DNA of 15,748 nt from Bacteroidota bacterium (GTDB lineage: Bacteria > Bacteroidota > Rhodothermia > Rhodothermales > UBA10348): NCBI GenBank assembly GCA_027620595.1, contig JAQCDI010000022.1:1-15748 (forward strand). The letters are read 5' to 3'. A program made the position numbers and the translations under genes. Of this stretch, positions 15,365 through 15,748 are shown in pieces. Numbering within the stretch: the first letter of the stretch is position 1; each line of letters begins with the position of its first letter. Under the pieces are notes generated by a model. The model did no database searches. It was not told the origin of the DNA and saw nothing but the letters and a program-made list of their open reading frames with translations.

Positions 15365-15748
15365 ATGTCACACGACGAACATCACGGACACCACATTGTC
15401 TCCGTCAAAACCCTGGTGCTGGTCTTCTTGGCACTCGTGTTCCTGACGGTCCTCACGGTCGTTCTGGCCCAGTTCCATTTCGGTGCCCTGGAAGTCCCGA
15501 TTGCCATGACGATTGCCCTGATCAAGGCCAGCCTCGTGGTGATGATATTCATGGCTCTCAAGTGGGACAACCGTGTAAACGCCACCGTCCTGGCCGTAGG
15601 CGCCCTCTTCGTGCTGGTCTTCATCTCCTTCACGTTGCTGGACACCGAATTCCGCGGGGACCTCTCCAACACGACGGAGATGACCATCATGGACCAGGAG
15701 CGGGCCTTGCAGGCCGCCGATGAAGGTGCCGCACCCGCTCCTGCTGCG
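15365..15748 (+). CDS. coxD: Cytochrome c oxidase subunit IV, cut by window end
   Basis: From the ATG at 15365 the frame is open for 128 codons to the last base, with no stop, so the 3' end lies outside. The product starts MSHDEHHGHH, a His-rich polar head common in bacterial subunit IV, and then has three hydrophobic segments: about 15-35, 43-64 with the landmark ALIKASLVVMIFMALKWD (51-68), and 73-93. A tail rich in Ala and acidic residues follows (from about 95). This is the pattern of the cytochrome C oxidase subunit IV family (prokaryotic COX4). It is a small stabilising subunit without cofactors. Position directly after coxC supports the call. Confidence 0.88.
   Translation, partial: MSHDEHHGHHIVSVKTLVLVFLALVFLTVLTVVLAQFHFGALEVPIAMTIALIKASLVVMIFMALKWDNRVNATVLAVGALFVLVFISFTLLDTEFRGDLSNTTEMTIMDQERALQAADEGAAPAPAA

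Overview
The window reads as chromosomal DNA of a GC-rich aerobe from the Rhodothermota/Bacteroidota side of the tree, most like a Rhodothermus/Salinibacter-type organism. Three things point there. A uninterrupted actABCDEF - small gene - sco - coxBACD block encodes alternative complex III (ACIII) together with a caa3 oxygen reductase, which is the arrangement I recall from Rhodothermus marinus. Oxidase subunit I carries the YSHP signature of A2-type haem-copper oxidases, the R. marinus type. A sequence matching the Bacteroidota promoter pattern TTTG-N-TAnnTTTG lies upstream of the first gene, and most genes lack an obvious Shine-Dalgarno sequence. Assignment to a genus is not possible from the sequence alone.

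Layout. Bases 1-1118 (minus strand) hold a family-2 glycosyltransferase whose 3' end lies outside the window. It is divergent from a NorM-like MATE multidrug/sodium antiporter (1225-2601, plus strand); the 106 bases between them carry the best promoter candidate. A 200-base spacer (2602-2801) follows, and then every remaining gene is on the plus strand with gaps of 4-69 bases, so 2802-15748 is probably one transcription unit: actA (pentahaem cytochrome c), actB (fused molybdopterin-fold/iron-sulfur protein), actC, actD, actE (monohaem lipoprotein), actF, an unnamed 100-residue single-span membrane protein, a SCO/SenC copper chaperone, coxB (CuA plus haem c), coxA, coxC and coxD (cut by the window end).

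How the genes work together. Menaquinol is oxidised at the ActC membrane subunit. Electrons run through the ActB iron-sulfur clusters, the five ActA haems and the ActE haem, then to the haem c and CuA of CoxB, and on to haem a and the haem a3/CuB site of CoxA, where oxygen is reduced. SCO delivers copper to CuA. Seven CxxCH haem-c sites are visible in total. The unnamed 100-residue protein, sitting exactly at the junction of the ACIII and oxidase gene sets, is the least explained part and the best candidate for a new component.

Most of the window is a known respiratory module rather than a new system. The points most worth a second look are the small junction protein, a G8 tract in the glycosyltransferase after which codon composition favours another reading frame, and a 7-bp dyad between coxB and coxA.
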